A stretch of 17,632 bases of DNA from JAVVPL01 sp036655775 (GCA_036655775.1 JAVVPL010000036.1:1-17632); one strand, 5' to 3'. Counted from the stretch's first letter, positions 1 to 10,900 are shown. Notes: generated by a model from the sequence alone, not told the origin. Program-made: numbers and translations.

Positions 1-51
1 AATACCTATTTTTATCATGTAACAAAAGTACTAAAATTTTAAAAAATACAC

Positions 52-59
52 TATCTTTG
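52..59 (+). promoter_or_regulatory. -7 promoter element for the IPExxxVDY gene
   Basis: TATCTTTG matches the Bacteroidota -7 consensus TAnnTTTG and ends 14 bases before the ATG at 74. No TTTG lies at the expected distance upstream, so only the -7 half is supported. The leader would be very short. Confidence 0.5.
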
Positions 60-73
60 TAAGAAAAAAAAAC

Positions 74-586
74 ATGGTAACCAAACTCACTATTCCAGCA
101 CAAGGATACGATAGTGCCGAAGTACTAGTTCTTGGCATGCAGGCACCTTTACTTCCCATACATAAATTAGCTTTTTTATTGAACCGTGAACTTGATTTTA
201 CTTTGTGTAAAAAATCGGATTTTACTTTTTATTATGACGGGAATCAGCAAGCTACTTTTGATTTTTATACTTTTCCAGATCTTGAAAACCATGTGTCATT
301 TTATCTTTTATCTAATAAATCACAATTCTATTTATTACCAAAATTTGCTAGTTCTGACTTTTTCCTCTTTGCACAAGGCAGTATTGATCGTTTGGATGCC
401 CCCAAAATAATAGAGAAAATAGAAAATATTGAATCTATTTTTTCTGTAGCAAATATTCCCTTAGATAAAATCAAATTTTTAGATTTGCTTCTCAGCGACC
501 TTGAAGAACATTTGGATCGCATTCGTATAGAAGAAACACCTTCCGTAGATAAATTACGAGAGGGGTTAAACAAAATTGAATTATGA
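74..586 (+). CDS. IPExxxVDY family protein
   Basis: This 170-residue cytosolic protein of unknown function resembles the IPExxxVDY family of Bacteroidota. The features seen are an N-terminal stretch HKLAFLLNRELDF (about residues 30-42), a central LLSNKSQFYLLP, and then the family's name motif in degenerate form, LPKFASSDFFL, where IPE is LPK and VDY is SDF, followed by an amphipathic C-terminal helix. No catalytic residues, signal peptide or membrane segment are visible. From general knowledge, homologues often sit near rnc or pyk; nothing of that kind is visible here. The start follows a -7 element closely. The gene converges on nspC and overlaps its 3' end by 6 bp, with no terminator between them. 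Confidence 0.75.
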   Translation: MVTKLTIPAQGYDSAEVLVLGMQAPLLPIHKLAFLLNRELDFTLCKKSDFTFYYDGNQQATFDFYTFPDLENHVSFYLLSNKSQFYLLPKFASSDFFLFAQGSIDRLDAPKIIEKIENIESIFSVANIPLDKIKFLDLLLSDLEEHLDRIRIEETPSVDKLREGLNKIEL

Positions 587-1744
587 CAATCGTTGTTTAT
601 AATCTGTATACAAAAATTCTTTTACATAAATTGCTTCTCCTTCTTTTGCTATACAAATAGCAGGATGTTTAACGCCATTAAACATAGAGGTTTTAACCAT
701 CGTATAATGAATCATATCCTTGAATACAATGAGGTCGCCTATACCTAATTCCTTAGGGAATACCCAATCGCCCATGACATCACCTGCTAAGCAACTATTT
801 CCTCCCAATCTATAGGTAAAACCTTTCAGTTTTTTTTGCTCCAATATGGATAAGGTATCTGGATCGATAGCCCCCACAACGGCTGGTTTATAAGGCATTT
901 CCAAACAATCGGGCAAATGTGCGGTAAAAGATATATTTAAAATAGCTGTTTTAATCCCCGCATTACAAACTATATCTTCAACTCTACTTAACAAACAACC
1001 CGTTTCCCATGCAAAAGCACTTCCTGGTTCTAGTATAATATGTAAATTGGGATGTCGCTCTTTAAACGCCTTAAGAGTATCTATCAACAGTTGTACATTA
1101 TACCCTTTTCGAGTCATTAAATGTCCACCACCCATATTTATCCATTTCAATTGGGGTAAATAACTGGCAAATTTTTCTTCTATGCTCTTTAAAAGAAGAA
1201 CCAAATCTTCGGCTTTGGATTCACAAAGTGCATGAAAATGGAATCCTTCTATATTTGCAGGCAGTATATTGGGTAAATCTGTTTTTAAAATACCCAAACG
1301 AGAACCCGCTACACAAGGATCGTAGAGGGCGGTAGCGACTTGTGAAAATTCAGGATTCACACGAAGTCCAAACGATATTTTTGTATTTACTTCCGAGGCT
1401 ATTTGATGAAATCGTTCATATTGAATTAGCGAATTAAACGTAAGATGACTACTCATTGCTGCAATTTCTTCTATCTCTTGGGGGGTGTAAATTACAGAAT
1501 AGGTATGAGCCAAAGAACCCATTTCTTCCACACATAAACGGGCCTCGAACAAAGAACTTGCCGTTGCTTTTGTAAAACCTTTGGCATTGAATACGGGAAA
1601 GGCACTCCACATAGCAAAACCTTTGAATGCTAGGATAATTTCTACCTGAGCTTCTTGAGCAACATAGTTGATCAGATCTAAGTTTTTTTCTAATAATTCT
1701 TGCTCTAAAACGTAAGCAGGATTAGGGAAATTAGCATAATTCAT
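581..1744 (-). CDS. nspC: Carboxynorspermidine/carboxyspermidine decarboxylase
   Basis: This 387-residue protein is a PLP-dependent decarboxylase of alanine racemase fold (fold type III). It removes CO2 from carboxyspermidine or carboxynorspermidine, the last step of the alternative polyamine route, in the cytosol. Visible marks are the PLP lysine K41 in ILAFKGFAMW, H171 in HFHALCE, the phosphate-binding GGG at 205-207, EPGSA at 239-243, and the C-terminal active-site C318 in GNSCLAGD. Length fits NspC and is shorter than lysine or arginine decarboxylases. The partner carboxynorspermidine dehydrogenase is not in the window. No TAnnTTTG box is visible upstream on this strand, so the promoter is unassigned. 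The gene is convergent with the IPExxxVDY gene, sharing 6 bp. Confidence 0.93.
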   Translation of the reverse strand: MNYANFPNPAYVLEQELLEKNLDLINYVAQEAQVEIILAFKGFAMWSAFPVFNAKGFTKATASSLFEARLCVEEMGSLAHTYSVIYTPQEIEEIAAMSSHLTFNSLIQYERFHQIASEVNTKISFGLRVNPEFSQVATALYDPCVAGSRLGILKTDLPNILPANIEGFHFHALCESKAEDLVLLLKSIEEKFASYLPQLKWINMGGGHLMTRKGYNVQLLIDTLKAFKERHPNLHIILEPGSAFAWETGCLLSRVEDIVCNAGIKTAILNISFTAHLPDCLEMPYKPAVVGAIDPDTLSILEQKKLKGFTYRLGGNSCLAGDVMGDWVFPKELGIGDLIVFKDMIHYTMVKTSMFNGVKHPAICIAKEGEAIYVKEFLYTDYKQRLS

Positions 1745-1928
1745 ATTTGTATATAATTGGATGAAGGGGCTTAAAAATATTTATATTATGCAATATTAAA
1801 TATAATTTTTGATACACGCAAACGAAATCACAGCAGAAGAGAACTTTTTTGATACTTTCTAAATAACGCTTTTCACTAATTTTAATTCCTTTAAAATATA
1901 AAATATATGATAGTTGTTCAAAAAAGAT

Positions 1929-1936
1929 TAAATTTG
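1929..1936 (+). promoter_or_regulatory. -7 promoter element for the macroglobulin gene
   Basis: TAAATTTG fits TAnnTTTG and lies 28 bp before the ATG at 1965. No well-spaced -33 TTTG is present. The rest of the 220-bp divergent region (1745-1964) is AT-rich, and I see no other clear signal in it, including none for nspC. Confidence 0.45.
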
Positions 1937-1964
1937 TAACTAATATGATTAAACCCTATTCGCA

Positions 1965-4900
1965 ATGTCTATAAAAAAACGCTTGAATTTTATCCAATAT
2001 TTTTTCATTTCCTTTATTTTAATGCTCTGCCCCTTTGCCGCATCGGCATCGACATCAGCATCGGCATCGACACCTATTTTAGATAGTTTATGGTGTCAAG
2101 TCGACCAATTGATAGAACAAGCCTTACCTAAATCGGCTTTAGAGAAAGTGGACAAAATACAAATACAGTCACGGAAAGCATCAGATTGGAGTTCGTATAT
2201 TAATTGTATTTTACATAAAGGAAAAATATGGAAAAGCTATGAGGAAAAACCTATGCTTTCTATGATTCGCCTTTTGAAAAACGAAATTTTAATTACTCCT
2301 TCTCCAGCTAAAGAAGTGTTGTATTCTATTTTGGGACAAACACTGAGCGAATACTATTCAATGAGGCGTTTTTACGACCATGATCAATTGCCCTCCATGG
2401 AAATAGATTCTCAAAATATTGAAACCTGGGATTTTGCTTATTTATTAGAACGAATAAAAGAAAATTACAAATTATCTATAGCGGAAAATGACTTTGCACT
2501 AAAAACTCTTTTACAAAAAACCCCTTTGGAAAAATATGAAACTCTTTTACAAAGCGAACCCGATGCCAATAGATATCGTCCCTCACTCTATGACTTACTT
2601 TCGTATAGAGCTCTCGACAAATTTAAAGAATTGCAAAACGAAAATAGCTTATCTCTAAACGATGAAATTCAAACTATTTACAATAATCTAGCCCTCTTTC
2701 ATAGTCAAGACTCTCTCCCCTTAGCTTGGGTTGACTTGATGCTAAATAAAAATGAATATCTACATTCACAAAATAAAATTACAGATGCCGAATATGTAAA
2801 ACAACTGGAGATTTGGAAAAATAAATATGCCGATTTTCCCATTTGTGGAGATCTTTTATTTGCGTTGGCCAACTATTGGTATGAACAAGGAAGTAAATAT
2901 CAATGTACGGATTCTAGTTCGTTTTCTTATCGTTTTGATAAAAAGAAAGCCTACCATTATGCCAAAGAAGCTTTTGATAAATATCCACAAAGTATAGGAG
3001 CCAAAAATAGTAATCTATTACTTGCACAAATACAAAACACGTTTTTTTCTTTGCAAACGGCAAGAGTTGCTATCCCCGAAATGCCTATACTAGGGTCGTT
3101 ACAATATCAAAATATGGATAGTGTTTTTATTTTATTTTACAAATTGAATGATACAAACCTTTGGGATTATCAAGAAAGCATGGAAAAAGAACAATGGGTG
3201 AATACCTATTCCCAGGCTTTTCCGTTTCAAGATAGAATGTATGGCTTGCCACAAACCAACGATTATCAGAATCATAGGGTAGAGTTAAATTTAGGTATTT
3301 TACCCATAGGAAGTTATTTATGCCGAATTTCTTCCTCTGCCGATTTTTCTCAAGCAACTAGTTCGTCACAAATTATTCAAGTGTCACCCCTTAGTTGCCT
3401 TATTGTCACAGAAAATGGTGAAACAGCAAAAGGTTTTATTTTAGATAGAATTAGTGGAAAAGGCATTGCTGGTGCAAGTATACATTTACTAAACAGCGAA
3501 TTTAATTATCAAACGCATAAAAATACTTTTACTAAAGTGGGCAGCTATCCCTCTGTTTCAGATGGAAGTTTTGTGATCCCTGCCAAAGAAAAAGCAAAAA
3601 CTTATCGACTTTTTATCACGTATAAAAAACAAACATTGTGGTTGGATGAAACTATCTGGCTTCGTCAAAAACAAGAAGGAACTCCAGAGGGTCAAAAAAT
3701 GGTATATTGGTTTACCGATCGGGCTATTTATCGTCCAGGAGATATAGTGGAAGCAAAAGGAATCTTAGTGCAAAATTTAAATGACAGTATTTCTATTTTA
3801 AGTTCTCAGAAAATTACGAGTTCATTGTATTCTCCTAAAAACCAAGAAATAGCTAAAATAGAAAGTACTAGCAATGCTTTTGGCTCATTTTCACTTCGCT
3901 TTCAAATCCCCTTACAGGGACTCAAAGGACGTATGCATATTCAAGCTTTTCAAAGTCGTATTTATTTTGATGTGGAAGACTATAAACGACCTACTTTTGA
4001 AGTTACATTTACCGATCCATCGAGTTCATACATCTTGGGCGATAGCATACCTGTAAACGGACAAGCCTTACGATATAGTGGACAAGAATTGGCAAATGCA
4101 AAATATAATTATAGAATATATCGTCAAAAAGCACAGCCATTTTTCCGTTATATTAAATCGTACTATCCATCGGTAAGCGACAAAACCTTAATACAAGCAG
4201 GCGAAAGCACCTGCAATGTTTCGGGACAATTTGCTTTACAATTTTCGTCTTTACTTGATTCAAATCTTTTGTTACAAAACCCAAGAGAGACTTTATATCA
4301 ATTTCTTGTCGAGGTGGATGTGCGTGATATAAATGGAGAAATTCAAAGAGGTATCCATTCTTTTATTTTATCGAAGACGGCTTTATTTACTTATACAAAT
4401 GTGGAGGAACATTGGGTGGATACAGATAGTATGCCCATCGCTATACAATCGATGGATGTCAACGGTAAATCGATTCCAACCAAAGGTCATATTCGTATTT
4501 ATAGAATTGAAAACGCAGAAAAAAATTGGAGCTATCCTAGAAAATGGAATGAAGCCGATCAGTTTATATATTCAAAAACTGCATTTAAAGCACTTTTTCC
4601 TTGGGATGAATATGAAAACAGTTTACAAATAGAAACCACACAAAATAGAATTCTAGTAGCGGAACAAAATTTCATATTTGGGGATAGTAGTGTATGTTTT
4701 AGAGATTGTCAAAGCTGGAGACAAGGAAAGTATCAATATGAATTAAATGTAGTAGATGCCAAAGGAAATCAAGCAAAGCAAATAGGCAATTTTGATTTTA
4801 TAAACAGTCTGCATAAAAAAGAAATCTATCCTTCCTATTTTGAATTTGTCAATTTGACTCCTCAAGTAAAATGGGGCGATAAGGTGTCCTTTTTATTATC

Positions 4901-7900
4901 TACACAACAAAATCATTTATGGGTATATTACGAACTTCGAGATAGTGAAAACCATAGTAATGGACATTGGGTTCAACTTTCAAACGAACAGAAAATTATT
5001 GAAATTCCTCTTCTTGCATCTAGTAAAGGTTCGCAAAATCTAAGTATTCTTTGGGTGAAAAACAATCATTTATTTGTTTCGGAATCAAATATAGATATCC
5101 TACGACCCAATTCTAACTTTAAAATTCAGTTAAACACTTTTAGAAATAAAATAGAAGCAGGCAACAAAGAAACTTGGGAAATTACAATTCAAAATATAGA
5201 TAGCACTTTGCAAAACAAAGAAATTAAAGAAGTATTGGTTTCTATGTATGATGCCTCTTTAGATGCTTTTGTGCCTCATCATTGGCAATTCTCCACTCCC
5301 TTCATTCCCAAACCCTATTCTATTTGGAATGAAGTCAAATATCTACCCAATTTTGAAAACATCCAAATTTTTCTAAATACTCGCTATCGTTCGGAACAAA
5401 ACTATTATTCTTTTCAAAATAGAGTCTACAGTAGTTTGAATTGGGAAGGATTTCGCAATTTTGGCAGCAGTATACCCTTAACAATGTACTCTCGTGCAGG
5501 GGCTCTTGGAAATAAAGCAAGTAAAGCAATGGCCTTAGACAATTCAACAATGGCTATTGAAACCGAAAATAACACTCAAAATTGGGAAAGAAATATTCCC
5601 CTTCCTATCAAAACACAAATTCGTAACAATTTCAAAGAAACTGCTTTTTTCTATCCTTCTTTATTGAGTGATACTAATGGCAATGTACGTTTTAGTTTTT
5701 GGGCTCCCCAAGGTCTGAGCAAATGGAAATTTCAATGTTTTGCACACTCTAAACAATTACAGACTGCGTTATTTTCCACAGAAGTACAAAGTGAAAAAGC
5801 ATTGATGATTTTTCCTAAACTGCCCCGTTTTGTTCGCTCTGGCGATCAATTGCACATTACTTGTCATACACAAACTTTAGCTAGCTCCAATGATTCATCT
5901 CAAATTCTCTTACAATTATTTTCTCTACATTCGGGAGAAAAACTTCCTTGGATTCAAGGGGATACTTTACAAAGGCTTTCTTTTGATTCTAATCAAAATG
6001 CCCTCAACCAATGGATTCTAAATATTCCCGAAGGATTTGAAGCTATCGGTTATCGTTTTATTGCCACCCAAGGTAAGAACTCCGATGGAGAAGAAGGAAT
6101 ACTCCCCATTTATCCTCGTGAAATGAAACTTACAGAGAGTTTGAACCTTTTTATTCATAGTGATGAAAAGAAAATTGTGGATACTAAAGCCTTTTTTAAA
6201 AATAAAAGTACTACCTCTTATGAATATAGTCTAAGTCTTGAATTTTGTCAAAATCCAATTTGGTATGCAATTAAAGCTTTACCTTATTTAAGCAGTAATA
6301 TCAATACAAGTTCAGGTATTGCCACTACTTTATTTATGCAAAATTTAGGACGTTCTATCTTAGCAAACAATGCCGATATTGTGTCTACAATTCGTGCTTG
6401 GCAAAAACAAAAAACACGCAATAATCCTTTGGATAAAAATTTAGATTTAAAACAAATTCCTATTGAGCAAACACCTTGGACTACCGAAAATGCGGACAAT
6501 GCCGACCTATCCCCTCTTTTATCTCTTTTAGATGACAACACATTTAACTCGGATCAACAAAATTTGTATAGACAATTAGAAGATCGACAATTACCAAATG
6601 GAGCTTTTAGTTGGCTAGAAGGAGGAACCGAAAATTTGTATATTACACAAGAAATTGTATTTTCTTATAGTTTTTTACAAAATTTACAAACTGGCTATGA
6701 ATTTCCAGCCAATTTTATTTTTCAAAAAGCTTTAGCATATTTAGATGTTCGCTATAAATTTAATTATGAAAAGAACCTAAAATATAATAAGCAAGGCAAA
6801 GAAATGTATTTGAGCGATGACATTGTAACTTATTTATATAGTAAAATAACGATGGAACAAGATTTAAATTTAATAAAGAAAAATAAAATCTACCAATTTT
6901 TTCATACACAAGCCATTCAATATTGGCCTAAACAAAGTCTTTATTCTCAAGCCATTTTAGCCCTTTATTTTTACAAAACAAATGAATTGGATCATGCCAC
7001 TGCCATTTTGAAATCAATCAAAGAAAGAGCTTTATTTTCGCCTGAGATGGGACTATACTTCAATGTGTATAATGAGCCCATTTACAAAGCTATCGAAACG
7101 CAAGCTTTACTGATTATTGCTTTTGAAACTATCAATCAAGACAAGCAAACCGCAGATTTATTAAAACAATGGTTAATTGCACAAAAAAGAACCCAAAATT
7201 GGGGAAGTGAAAAAGCTACTTCATTGGCGGTTTATGCACTTTGTGCTAGTGAAAACACGCATACATTTTCTTTGCAAAACGCAGGAGAAATTAATATTCA
7301 AATGGATACTATCGATATTAGCACTTCGCAAATTGACGAGAAAAATACAGAAATAGGCAGTGGCTATTTTAGAAAAACATGGACTGGCAACGAAATTCCT
7401 AGTCCATTTAATACTCTTAGGATAGAGAAAAAAGCAGGTAAGGGGATTTCCTTTGGGGCCCTATACAGACAATATAGCGAAGAGTCTAGTAAAATCAATG
7501 CAAGCAAAGGCGGTTTAGAAATTCGCAAAACCTATTTTGTGAACAATTCTACTTTGGATGGAAAAGAAAACTGGGAAGTCATAGACCCTAAAAAAACGCT
7601 CAAAATAGGCGATAAAGTACAAGTACAATTAGAAATTCGCAGCGATCGAGATTTAGATTTTGTCCATTTGGTAAATATGCGTGCAGCGGCTTTAGAGCCT
7701 TTGGCTTCAAGCTCTGGCTATATGTATGAAAATGGACTAGCCTATTATAGAAGCATAGAAGATGCCTCCATTCACTACTTTTTTGAGCATATAGATAAAG
7801 GGCACTATTTTATTTCTTATGAAGTAAAGGTAGATCAAGCAGGTGTGTTTAGTGATGGCGTAGCCTCTATTCAATGTTTATATGCTCCTGAATTTACAGG

Positions 7901-7934
7901 ACATTCACAAGGAGGACAATTTGATGTACGATAA
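1965..7934 (+). CDS. Large secreted alpha-2-macroglobulin family protein, thioester motif absent
   Basis: This 1989-residue protein belongs to the bacterial alpha-2-macroglobulin family, exported proteins thought to trap foreign proteases at the cell envelope. It starts with a Sec signal peptide (basic MSIKKR, hydrophobic core, cleavage probably near the AASAS stretch at about 25-30). C22 follows LML, which is a poor lipobox. A helical, TPR-like region covers about 40-370. MG-type beta domains follow, including the MG2 signature YRPGD at 589-593. A polar bait-like stretch lies around 1176-1205. The A2M domain starts near ETAFFYP (E1225), and a helical thioester-type domain contains SWLEGG (1549-1554). 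The receptor-binding-like C-terminus includes YAPEF near 1973. In the thioester domain, the place where CxEQ is expected after LPYL (1439-1442) reads SSNINTSSGI, so no thioester can form. No pbpC-like gene is adjacent. It converges on the redox fusion gene with a 14-bp gap. Confidence 0.9.
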   Translation: MSIKKRLNFIQYFFISFILMLCPFAASASTSASASTPILDSLWCQVDQLIEQALPKSALEKVDKIQIQSRKASDWSSYINCILHKGKIWKSYEEKPMLSMIRLLKNEILITPSPAKEVLYSILGQTLSEYYSMRRFYDHDQLPSMEIDSQNIETWDFAYLLERIKENYKLSIAENDFALKTLLQKTPLEKYETLLQSEPDANRYRPSLYDLLSYRALDKFKELQNENSLSLNDEIQTIYNNLALFHSQDSLPLAWVDLMLNKNEYLHSQNKITDAEYVKQLEIWKNKYADFPICGDLLFALANYWYEQGSKYQCTDSSSFSYRFDKKKAYHYAKEAFDKYPQSIGAKNSNLLLAQIQNTFFSLQTARVAIPEMPILGSLQYQNMDSVFILFYKLNDTNLWDYQESMEKEQWVNTYSQAFPFQDRMYGLPQTNDYQNHRVELNLGILPIGSYLCRISSSADFSQATSSSQIIQVSPLSCLIVTENGETAKGFILDRISGKGIAGASIHLLNSEFNYQTHKNTFTKVGSYPSVSDGSFVIPAKEKAKTYRLFITYKKQTLWLDETIWLRQKQEGTPEGQKMVYWFTDRAIYRPGDIVEAKGILVQNLNDSISILSSQKITSSLYSPKNQEIAKIESTSNAFGSFSLRFQIPLQGLKGRMHIQAFQSRIYFDVEDYKRPTFEVTFTDPSSSYILGDSIPVNGQALRYSGQELANAKYNYRIYRQKAQPFFRYIKSYYPSVSDKTLIQAGESTCNVSGQFALQFSSLLDSNLLLQNPRETLYQFLVEVDVRDINGEIQRGIHSFILSKTALFTYTNVEEHWVDTDSMPIAIQSMDVNGKSIPTKGHIRIYRIENAEKNWSYPRKWNEADQFIYSKTAFKALFPWDEYENSLQIETTQNRILVAEQNFIFGDSSVCFRDCQSWRQGKYQYELNVVDAKGNQAKQIGNFDFINSLHKKEIYPSYFEFVNLTPQVKWGDKVSFLLSTQQNHLWVYYELRDSENHSNGHWVQLSNEQKIIEIPLLASSKGSQNLSILWVKNNHLFVSESNIDILRPNSNFKIQLNTFRNKIEAGNKETWEITIQNIDSTLQNKEIKEVLVSMYDASLDAFVPHHWQFSTPFIPKPYSIWNEVKYLPNFENIQIFLNTRYRSEQNYYSFQNRVYSSLNWEGFRNFGSSIPLTMYSRAGALGNKASKAMALDNSTMAIETENNTQNWERNIPLPIKTQIRNNFKETAFFYPSLLSDTNGNVRFSFWAPQGLSKWKFQCFAHSKQLQTALFSTEVQSEKALMIFPKLPRFVRSGDQLHITCHTQTLASSNDSSQILLQLFSLHSGEKLPWIQGDTLQRLSFDSNQNALNQWILNIPEGFEAIGYRFIATQGKNSDGEEGILPIYPREMKLTESLNLFIHSDEKKIVDTKAFFKNKSTTSYEYSLSLEFCQNPIWYAIKALPYLSSNINTSSGIATTLFMQNLGRSILANNADIVSTIRAWQKQKTRNNPLDKNLDLKQIPIEQTPWTTENADNADLSPLLSLLDDNTFNSDQQNLYRQLEDRQLPNGAFSWLEGGTENLYITQEIVFSYSFLQNLQTGYEFPANFIFQKALAYLDVRYKFNYEKNLKYNKQGKEMYLSDDIVTYLYSKITMEQDLNLIKKNKIYQFFHTQAIQYWPKQSLYSQAILALYFYKTNELDHATAILKSIKERALFSPEMGLYFNVYNEPIYKAIETQALLIIAFETINQDKQTADLLKQWLIAQKRTQNWGSEKATSLAVYALCASENTHTFSLQNAGEINIQMDTIDISTSQIDEKNTEIGSGYFRKTWTGNEIPSPFNTLRIEKKAGKGISFGALYRQYSEESSKINASKGGLEIRKTYFVNNSTLDGKENWEVIDPKKTLKIGDKVQVQLEIRSDRDLDFVHLVNMRAAALEPLASSSGYMYENGLAYYRSIEDASIHYFFEHIDKGHYFISYEVKVDQAGVFSDGVASIQCLYAPEFTGHSQGGQFDVR
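2040..2072 (+). repeat. In-frame 18-bp tandem repeat behind the signal peptide
   Basis: The unit GCATCGGCATCGACATCA (2040-2057) is followed by a second copy identical for 15 bases (2058-2072). Each unit is built from 6-mers related to GCATCG. It encodes ASASTS then ASASTP at the predicted signal peptidase region of the macroglobulin protein. Because 18 is a multiple of three, copy-number change would alter spacer length without a frameshift. Confidence 0.8.
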
Positions 7935-7948
7935 GGATAAATATCGGC

Positions 7949-10900
7949 TTATTTAAAAGCGGTTTCACTCAAACCATCGCCCCCTAAACTCATTCTATCA
8001 AAATAAGTAGGTACTTCTTTGCCTTGTAATTTGTCAACATATAGCTTGGCTATATATTGTGACAACATAAAACCATGCCCTCGCATACCTACAAATAAAC
8101 CTAAGGCTGGATCTACGATATAGCGAGGTTCTGTATAATACCCCGCCCAAGAAGCTTGAAAGCCTACATTTTTTAAAGATGGAATCCAAGTACTTACCAT
8201 TTGCGACACTACTTCTAAAAATTCTTGCGTATTTGTTTTGATATTTGCATTGGCCTGCATAGCATCTACGGCAGGTGAAGCGCAGACTATAAGTTGTCCC
8301 GTACTCTTTAATTGCTGACCGTAAACGGCTGAAAACCCCTGATACTTACGTCTATCTATAAGCATATCCAAGCTGTCGTTATTAATCCCCAACAAAGGCA
8401 AACGACGCGTAATAAAAGCTTGGTGTTTGACTGGATACAAACCCGTTTCTATATCTAGTTTTCGAGCAAATTCCTCGGCCCCACTACCCAACGCATTGAT
8501 AAAATAGTCGGCCTTACATTCCACATATTCTCCAAAACGGGTCAAAACCCACACATTGTAACCCGTTTCATTTTTTTCAACTTCCACCACTCTGCAATTT
8601 TCCAAAATCACGCCTCCTTTTTCTTTTCCTATTTCTCGTAATAAATCTATGGTTTTACCAGGGGTAGCTTGCCAACAATCTTTAGAAATTAAAGCATGTT
8701 CATAGCAATTTAAATGCGGATTTATTTGTGGTGAAATTTCTTTAGCAAAATCTTGTCGATCGATCATGTAGGCATCTGACCATGCTTTTGATGCTTCTAA
8801 GGCTTGATAACTTTCTTCATCATGAGCAAAACTAACATATCGAGTGGGTTTAAAATCAATCGATCGTATTTTTTCCAATTGTTTAAATAATTCCAAATTA
8901 TGTTTTGCCAAATCTGAAATTTCGGGTAATCCAAAAGCAGGACGTCCTCCTGCGAGATTACGCCAAGAACTTCCTCTACCCGTATTTGCCAAAAGTGGAT
9001 ACATGCCCGCTTCCGACATATAGCGAAACAATGAACTTCCAGTCATTCCACCCCCTGCAATAAAAGCACGCACTTTAATTACTTTGTGTTTTGAAGGAAA
9101 TATATATATGTTTTTTTTATCGTCAGCGGCTAATTCCCCTAATAAAATTTGATTGGATAGGGGTGCACGTGGATTCACTTCGCCTGTTAACTCAATACCT
9201 TTGGCCCCTAACACTTGCCGCAAACGAGGGATGCAACGTTTCCCTCTACAAGGTCCCATTCCCAAATGCGTTGTATGTTTAATTTCATCTACGGAAATAA
9301 ATTTACGACTTCCTATTTGCTCCACTATTTCATCAATTTCCACATCATCACAATGACAAATATACGTTTTATCTTCTGCTGAATGAGTTTTATTACTTGG
9401 AGTACAAGTTTGTAAAACCAAAGGCTTTGGATATTTTTCTTGCACTATAAATCCTCTTACATTTAATAAGTCTTCTCCTTCTAAATTGAAGGCATTCACA
9501 CGCGCAACATTGGTTTTATTTGGCTTATGTAAGATTTTTTCAATTTGACCTTCGCCCAAAATTGCACCTTGATTATTAACCAAAAAAATCATAGCTCCTT
9601 CAGCTACTTCATATTCAAAAGGTAAAAATAATTGTTTTTTAGCCAAATGATAGCCAAAGATAGCTAAGCCTGGGCATTGATTGACACATTCCATACACCC
9701 TATACATTTGTTATAATCGATGGAAGGCGTAGTAGAGGTAGATGATTTGGTAATAGCACCATATTTACACGCAAAAGAACAGGGATTACAAGCAAAACCA
9801 TAAAGACAATCCAATACCACAAAACCTTTTTCCGTTCTTCTTTTTGGGTCGGGAATAGCCGCTTCTTCTCTCAAACGAACAGGGTGTTGCTGAGAATCTA
9901 TATATTGTTTGGAAATATTTAAATAGGCATCATACGAAGAAGGCACATGCAGTGCCTGCATAATCTCCAACGCACATTGTTTACCCCGAAGAACGGCAGA
10001 AGTGCCCTCACCTATTCGAGTAGCATCTCCCACTCCATAACAAGCATCCCCAAAAATCTCACGTCCTTTAACAAACAATTGATTGTCGGGAAGCAAACCC
10101 GTGCAAATATTAATTACATCTATATCCTCTATAATTTTTTCAGTACCTGGAATTATTTTGAAATCTTTACATTCAGCAATCAAAGCTCCACAAATACCTG
10201 TATGATCTTTGTTTGGAATTGCTTTGAGCAAAATATGGGATAAATAGATTGGAATTGCCAATCGACGCACTCTGTTTGCTTGTACGGGAAAACCTCCTTC
10301 CACAGGCATGGCCTCTATAATAGCTTTCACCTCAGCCCCTGCTTGCATAGCTTGATAAGAGGTTAAATAACCTATATTTCCTGCGCCTACCGTTAAAATC
10401 TTTTTACCCAAAAGAGTAAATTCATTATTCATCATTTTTTGCACCACGGCTGCGGTATATACGCCAGGTAGATCGTCATTTTCAAAAGCAGGCATAAACG
10501 GAAGTGCCCCTGTGGCAGCTACCATTCTATCACATTGAACATAAAAAATTTCATCCGTAGATTTGTTTTTTACACCCAGTTTTTTCCCTTCTAAAACATC
10601 CCACACTGCGCAACCTAACAAAATACCGTCAAGATTATCACCCGCTAAAGCATTCGCAATATCAAAACCTCGCATACCTCCATATTTTTTTTCTTGCTCA
10701 AAGAAAAAAAACTGATGCGTTTGCATCACGAATTGACCGCCTATTTTGTCGTTGGCATCTATTACTAAATTCGGAATTCCTTTTTTGTTTAATTCTTCCC
10801 TCACTGCTAAACCCGCAGGTCCTGCTCCGATAATGGCTACCGTAGTATGATATACCTTAGTTTCCAATTTTGAGTGTACAGGGTTTTGTGTAGGCATATA

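Noticed and set aside
1983..2034. Lipoprotein signal in the macroglobulin protein at C22.
   Set aside because: LMLC does not fit the lipobox, which needs a small residue at -1; a signal peptidase I site follows downstream.
7938..7955. Hairpin TAAATA / TATTTA between the macroglobulin and redox fusion stops.
   Set aside because: It has six A-T pairs only, overlaps a coding end and has no T tract; too weak for a terminator.
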